Source: Actinomycetota bacterium (GTDB lineage: Bacteria > Actinomycetota > Thermoleophilia > Gaiellales > Gaiellaceae). Taken from it: 15,925 nt of DNA. The notes beneath the pieces are model-generated. The model saw only the letters and a list, made by a program, of their open reading frames with translations. It searched no databases and was not told the origin of the DNA. Below, piece by piece: positions 12,671 through 15,925 of the stretch. The stretch spans positions 1 through 15,925 of the forward strand of contig VAXK01000221.1 of NCBI GenBank assembly GCA_005885565.1. Reading direction: 5' to 3'. The number at the start of each line of letters is the position of its first letter. The stretch's first letter is position 1. The translations under genes were made by a program, and so were the position numbers.

Positions 12671-12763
12671 TTACGGGCCGACTGTCAGCTCGGCGCAGGT
12701 TGCCGCGAGGGCAGCCAGCGAGAGCAGCAGGAGAACACACTGCGCCCAGATCCGTGAAGGCAT
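12671..12763 (-). CDS. 30-residue hydrophobic peptide, candidate signalling or leader peptide
   Basis: The ATG at 12763 is preceded by AAGGAGGTGA, a ten-base match to the 16S anti-Shine-Dalgarno, with six bases between GGAGG and the start. This is the strongest ribosome-binding site in the window. The peptide starts MPSR, has a hydrophobic core at residues 5-22 containing VLLLLSLAALAA, and ends CAELTVGP before TAA. This is the layout of a small exported precursor: a basic n-region, an h-region, small residues for signal-peptidase cleavage and a short tail. The sequence AATC before the tail only partly resembles a lipobox. It is divergent from the XRE-TPR regulator. Alternatives are a small membrane protein or a leader peptide for corA, though a hairpin and a separate -10 before corA argue against the latter. 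Confidence 0.65.
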   Translation of the reverse strand: MPSRIWAQCVLLLLSLAALAATCAELTVGP

Positions 12764-12793
12764 GAGTCACCTCCTTTCGAGGCATGCCTGAGC

Positions 12794-12811
12794 GCCCGGC
12801 CGGTGCCGGGC
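12794..12811 (-). other. Hairpin in the leader of the 30-codon ORF
   Basis: GCCCGGC (12794-12800) and GCCGGGC (12805-12811) form a seven-pair stem with a four-base loop. On the minus strand it precedes the Shine-Dalgarno by about 20 bases. On the plus strand TTTA follows it, which could make it a weak terminator in that direction. A ten-base palindrome, AGGCATGCCT (12780-12789), lies between this hairpin and the Shine-Dalgarno. Confidence 0.4.
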
Positions 12812-12847
12812 TTTACTGGGCGGCATCAAGCGATCGACGGCCATCCG

Positions 12848-12872
12848 TTGTCAAGCACCACGCTTGTCAAGC
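12848..12872. promoter_or_regulatory. Tandem TTGTCAAGC repeats; -35 boxes of the peptide gene and candidate operator
   Basis: TTGTCAAGC occurs at 12848-12856 and 12864-12872, with a period of 16 bases. The second lies in the inverted repeat GCTTG-T-CAAGC (12862-12872). A third CAAGC is at 12827-12831. On the minus strand each copy reads GCTTGACAA and contains the consensus -35 hexamer TTGACA, pointing toward the 30-codon ORF. A matching -10 is poor (CTTGAT, 18 bases from the proximal TTGACA). A weak -10 would fit an activated or regulated promoter. The divergent XRE-type regulator is the obvious candidate binder. Confidence 0.5.
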
Positions 12873-12885
12873 GGACTGGAGCAGG

Positions 12886-12915
12886 TTGACGCCGATGCAG
12901 GTCATCAACGAAGAT
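12886..12915 (+). promoter_or_regulatory. Possible promoter of the XRE-TPR regulator
   Basis: TTGACG (12886-12891) and GAAGAT (12910-12915) are 18 bases apart and could form a -35/-10 pair. Transcription would then start near 12922, favouring translation from ATG 12929. This is a weak prediction. Confidence 0.3.
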
Positions 12916-14233
12916 GCGGGCGGCGACGATGAGCGTGGGCGAATCGATCGGGCAGCGCCTGCGGCGATTGCGCCTCGAGAAGGGCCTGTCGCAGCGCGAG
13001 CTCGCGGGCCCGGGCGTCAGCTACGCGTACGTCTCACGCATCGAAGGCGGCCAGCGACGCCCGTCGCTTCGCGCGATCAGGGTGCTCGCCCGGAAGCTCG
13101 GCGTATCGGCGCAGTACCTCGAGACCGGCTCGATGACGACGAGCGAGGAGGACCGCGAGATCCGGCTCTCGGACGCGGAGCTTCGGCTCAGGCTCGGCGA
13201 GTCCGTCGCCGGCGCCGAGGAGGCCTTCCACGACGTCCTGCGCGAGGCGAGCGAGGCCGGAGACGTCGACGCGGCGATCCGCGCCGAGCTCGGTCTCGGC
13301 CTCGCCGCCGCGCGGGCGGGGCGAAACGAGGAGGCCGTCGAGCACCTCGAGCGGTCGGTCGAGTCGCCGCGCGTCTCGCCGACCTCGCACCCGGACGTCT
13401 ACATCACGCTCGGCAACACGTACCTCGACCTCGACCGGCCGGAGCAGGCGGCCGAGCTCTACGAGCGCTGCCTCGACGAGTTGTCCGCCCAGGATCAGGA
13501 CGACACGAGCGCGCGCGTGCGCTTCGGGACGCACCTGAGCTACGCGCTGTCGAACCTCGGGCGGTTCGTGGAGGCGCGCGAGGTCCTCACCGACCTCACC
13601 TCGCGCGCGAGCGCGATCGTCGACCCGTACGCGCGCATCAGGCTCTACTGGTCGCTCGCGCGCCTGGCCGCGATGGAGGGCCACGGACGGGCGGCGCTCC
13701 GCCACCTCCGTCGTGCGATCGCGCTCCTCGAGGCGACGGAGGACACGCTCCACCTCGCGCGGGCGCACCTGCTCTCGAGCGAGATCCTCATCCTCGACGG
13801 CCTGGCCGAGGACGCGGCGCCGCACCTCGAGGCGGCGGAGCGGCTGTTCGACCTCGGCGGCGACGCGCGCGACCTCGGCGCGGTACGAGCCCAGCAGGCG
13901 AAGCGGGCCGCGCTCCTCGGCGACCACGAGGAGGCGACGCGGCGCGCGACCCAGTCGCTCGAGCTCACCGGCGACGCGCCGCTCGGGAGCGCGCACTTCG
14001 CGCTGGCGCAGGCGCACGCGCTGCGCGGCGAAATCGACGAGGCGAACGGCAGCTTCCGCACAGCCGTCGAGCTCCTCGGCCAGGGAGGCGACTGGCGCGA
14101 AGCGGTGCAGGCCTGCCGTGCGTGGGCGGAGCTCCTCCGCGAGGCGGGCCGGACCGCGGAGGCCTTCGAGGTGCTGGAGCAGGCCGCCGACCTCGCCGAG
14201 AAAGCCTCGGCGGCGCCGCCCGCGATCCTCTAG
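12914..14233 (+). CDS. XRE-family HTH regulator with C-terminal TPR array (RRNPP-like architecture)
   Basis: The 439-residue protein (434 if ATG 12929 is used, giving the typical N-terminus MSVGESIGQRLRRLR) begins with an XRE/Cro helix-turn-helix (residues 13-67: RLRRLRLEKGLSQRELA, SYAYVSRIEGGQRRPSLRAIRVLARKLGV). A short linker leads into TPR-type helical repeats filling residues about 90-430 (for example VYITLGNTYLDLDRPEQAAELYERCL and HFALAQAHALRGEIDEANGSF). HTH plus a long TPR domain is the plan of RRNPP peptide receptors and of other regulators whose TPRs bind proteins. A 30-codon hydrophobic-peptide ORF is divergent from it, with tandem repeats between, and a permease gene follows after 35 bases. 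The ligand is unknown. No Shine-Dalgarno is visible for either start. Confidence 0.88.
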   Translation: MRAATMSVGESIGQRLRRLRLEKGLSQRELAGPGVSYAYVSRIEGGQRRPSLRAIRVLARKLGVSAQYLETGSMTTSEEDREIRLSDAELRLRLGESVAGAEEAFHDVLREASEAGDVDAAIRAELGLGLAAARAGRNEEAVEHLERSVESPRVSPTSHPDVYITLGNTYLDLDRPEQAAELYERCLDELSAQDQDDTSARVRFGTHLSYALSNLGRFVEAREVLTDLTSRASAIVDPYARIRLYWSLARLAAMEGHGRAALRHLRRAIALLEATEDTLHLARAHLLSSEILILDGLAEDAAPHLEAAERLFDLGGDARDLGAVRAQQAKRAALLGDHEEATRRATQSLELTGDAPLGSAHFALAQAHALRGEIDEANGSFRTAVELLGQGGDWREAVQACRAWAELLREAGRTAEAFEVLEQAADLAEKASAAPPAIL

Positions 14234-14268
14234 GCAGCGCCTTCCAGCCGCGGCAAGATGGCCGCAGG

Positions 14269-15925
14269 ATGCCTCGGGTTGCTGAGCCTCTCCACCTCGC
14301 GCTGCGTCGGTTGCGCGAGCGGCTGTTCGTCGTGGCTGCCACGGCGGCCGCCGTCGGCGGCGCGGGAGCGCTCATCGGGTGGAGCAGCCTCGCCGCCGCG
14401 GACGCCCAGGAGCGGAACGTCCACCTCCACCTGCGCGCGCTGCCGCCGGCGAAACGGGCGGTCCGCGTCGTCTACACGACGGCGCCGCTCCAGGCAGATC
14501 GCCACGCTGCACCGGTCCAGAGCGCCCTCGCGGAGCTTCGGGACGTCACGGAGCCGTCTCGTGTCGTCCGCGTTTGGCACCCGCTTGCCCCGGCGGACGA
14601 GCGGGGGACGCGGGTGGTCGTCGCCGGTCGCCCGCGCCGCGACGTGAAGGTCGACGCCGGGCGCCTTCCGCGGGCGCCGTGCGCGAACGACGTCTGCGAG
14701 GGGCTCTCACTCACAGGCCGTCACCGCGTCGGCGAGCGCGTTCGGCTCGGCCCGATCACGGTCGTGGTCGTCGGCCGCGGCTCGCTCGACCCGGCGGTGC
14801 TCGCGGATCGCTCGCTGCTCGGGCGGCGCGCCGTGCTTCTGCGCTCGATGCCCCGGTCGCTCCGGCTCTTCGCCCAGGCCCGCGTCGGGACGAGCGTCGT
14901 CGCGACGGCGCCGCTCGATCCGGACCGCGTGCACGGATCCGAGCTGCGGGCGCTCGTCGAGCGGCTGCGACGCGAGATCGTCCGGCTCGATCGCAGCGAC
15001 TCACCGGGTGTCGTCACTGCGACGGCGCCTCTCCCGTTCTTGACCGCGCTCGCCGACCGGGGCTCGGTCGCCCGGCGACGCCTGCTGCTCGTCGCAAGCG
15101 AGGGGGCGGCGCTCGTCCTCGCGTTCGCGGCGTTCACCGCCACCGCCCGCCGCCGCGAGGTCGCTGTCCTCGAGGAGCAGCTCGCGACCCTGGGCGCGTC
15201 TCGCGGCCAGATCTGGCTCGCACGGGCGACGGAGGCGCTCGTTCCGAGCGCGGCGGGGCTCGTCCTCACGCTCGGCGGGCTCCTCGCCGCCGGCCACGTG
15301 CCGCTCGGGACGGTGCTCGCGATCGTCGTGACGACGGCCGTCGCCGCTCTGCTCCTCGTCGCGGCCGGCGCGCCGCGCCCACCTCGCCTGCGTTTCGTCG
15401 GGCCACTCGAGACGGGTGCTCTCGCCGCCCTCGGCGTCATCGTCTGGCAGACGGCGTCGACCGGCTCGCTCGACCCCGCGCAGATCGCGGCCGCGCACCG
15501 GGCGAGCCCCATCCTCCTGCTCGTTCCGGCGCTCGCGTTCTTCGCCTCGGCCGTCCTCCTCCTTCGGCTGCTGCCCATCCTGCTCCGGCTCGCAGAGCGG
15601 GCCGCGCGAACCGGCTCGATCGGAGTGCGTCTGGCCGCGCTCGGCGCCGCCCGGCGACCCGCACAGGCGGCGGCGGTGACGACGTTCCTGGCCGTCGCGC
15701 TCGGCGCCGCCCTCTTCAGCCTGGACTACCGGGCGACGCTCGACCGCAACGCTCGCGACCAAGCCGAGTTCGCTGCGGGCGCGGCGTGGCGCGTCGTCGG
15801 CGCTCGGTCCGTGCTCGCCGGGGCGCCCGCGTTGCGGTTCCAGGCGGACGTGGCCCCGGCGCTCCCCTCGTCGTCGGACCTGCCCGTCGCCTTGCTGGGC
15901 GTGGGGGCGGGACGACTGCCGGAGG
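14269..15925 (+). CDS. FtsX/MacB-like ABC transporter permease, 3' end outside window
   Basis: From ATG 14269 the frame is open for 552 codons to the right edge without a stop. Hydrophobic helices are at about 19-41, 271-294, 322-343, 347-367, 381-397, 413-441 and 467-485. A large extracytoplasmic domain lies between the first two (45-270). After the second helix comes RRREVAVLEEQLATLGASRGQIW (295-317), matching the coupling helix region (REIGILRALGASRxQI) of FtsX-type permeases. The family works with a separate ATPase to export or to transmit force to envelope enzymes. No ATPase is inside the window. It starts 35 bases after the regulator. A CAAGAT hexamer (14254-14259) nine bases before the ATG may be its own promoter. 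Substrate unknown. Confidence 0.85.
   Translation, partial: MPRVAEPLHLALRRLRERLFVVAATAAAVGGAGALIGWSSLAAADAQERNVHLHLRALPPAKRAVRVVYTTAPLQADRHAAPVQSALAELRDVTEPSRVVRVWHPLAPADERGTRVVVAGRPRRDVKVDAGRLPRAPCANDVCEGLSLTGRHRVGERVRLGPITVVVVGRGSLDPAVLADRSLLGRRAVLLRSMPRSLRLFAQARVGTSVVATAPLDPDRVHGSELRALVERLRREIVRLDRSDSPGVVTATAPLPFLTALADRGSVARRRLLLVASEGAALVLAFAAFTATARRREVAVLEEQLATLGASRGQIWLARATEALVPSAAGLVLTLGGLLAAGHVPLGTVLAIVVTTAVAALLLVAAGAPRPPRLRFVGPLETGALAALGVIVWQTASTGSLDPAQIAAAHRASPILLLVPALAFFASAVLLLRLLPILLRLAERAARTGSIGVRLAALGAARRPAQAAAVTTFLAVALGAALFSLDYRATLDRNARDQAEFAAGAAWRVVGARSVLAGAPALRFQADVAPALPSSSDLPVALLGVGAGRLPE

Noticed and set aside
11628..12791. Plus-strand 387-codon open frame opposite corA
   Set aside because: Its composition (Glu/Val/Asp/Arg repeats) is typical of the antisense of a real high-GC gene, and CorA is unambiguous on the minus strand.
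13034..14017. Minus-strand 327-codon open frame opposite the XRE-TPR regulator
   Set aside because: Arg/Glu/Leu-rich antisense frame. The plus strand encodes clear HTH and TPR sequence.
14721..15762. Long minus-strand open frames opposite the permease
   Set aside because: They are antisense to an uninterrupted 552-codon plus-strand frame with FtsX-like helices and coupling motif, which has no stop inside the window.

Overview
The window is high-GC DNA from an actinobacterium. The gene set and the promoter style (TAnnnT or nAnGAT hexamers a few bases before start codons) suggest the class Thermoleophilia (Gaiellales/Solirubrobacterales), but this is an impression from sequence character, not a phylogenetic result. 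Most of the window is ordinary, densely packed chromosome with several tail-to-tail overlapping gene pairs.

Left part (1-4800). The 3' end of argS is followed by glpX (class II fructose-1,6-bisphosphatase), a small secreted protein of the Lipoprotein_15 type, and a convergent class I fructose-bisphosphate aldolase. GlpX and the aldolase act on the same metabolite in gluconeogenesis. Upstream of the aldolase, on the same strand, is a putative lipoprotein. A 325-base divergent spacer with a DnaA-box-like cluster separates it from a protein made only of a MshEN (GspE N-terminal, c-di-GMP-binding type) domain.

Middle part (4800-9520). A Thr/Ser-rich membrane-anchored protein is coupled to a YkuD L,D-transpeptidase, which points to the cell envelope. 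A group-2-like sigma-70 factor follows. Next comes a lower-GC stretch with a small coiled-coil ORF, an ABM-like small protein and a 92-residue protein preceded by two mutually exclusive hairpins. A tRNA-Gly(CCC) abuts a RimL-type acetyltransferase reading frame that has no recognisable start codon. A HIT-family protein is convergent with it.

Right part (9545-15925). A GT-C-like multi-membrane glycosyltransferase overlaps a convergent CorA-type transporter tail to tail. A three-part cluster follows. It consists of a 30-codon minus-strand ORF with a near-perfect Shine-Dalgarno and a signal-peptide-like hydrophobic core, a divergent XRE-HTH/TPR regulator, and, 35 bases beyond that, an FtsX/MacB-like permease that runs off the window. 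The spacer between the peptide gene and the regulator carries tandem TTGTCAAGC repeats that read as TTGACA on the peptide strand. This resembles the RRNPP peptide-pheromone circuits known from Firmicutes and is the most interesting candidate here. It is an inference from layout and sequence features only.
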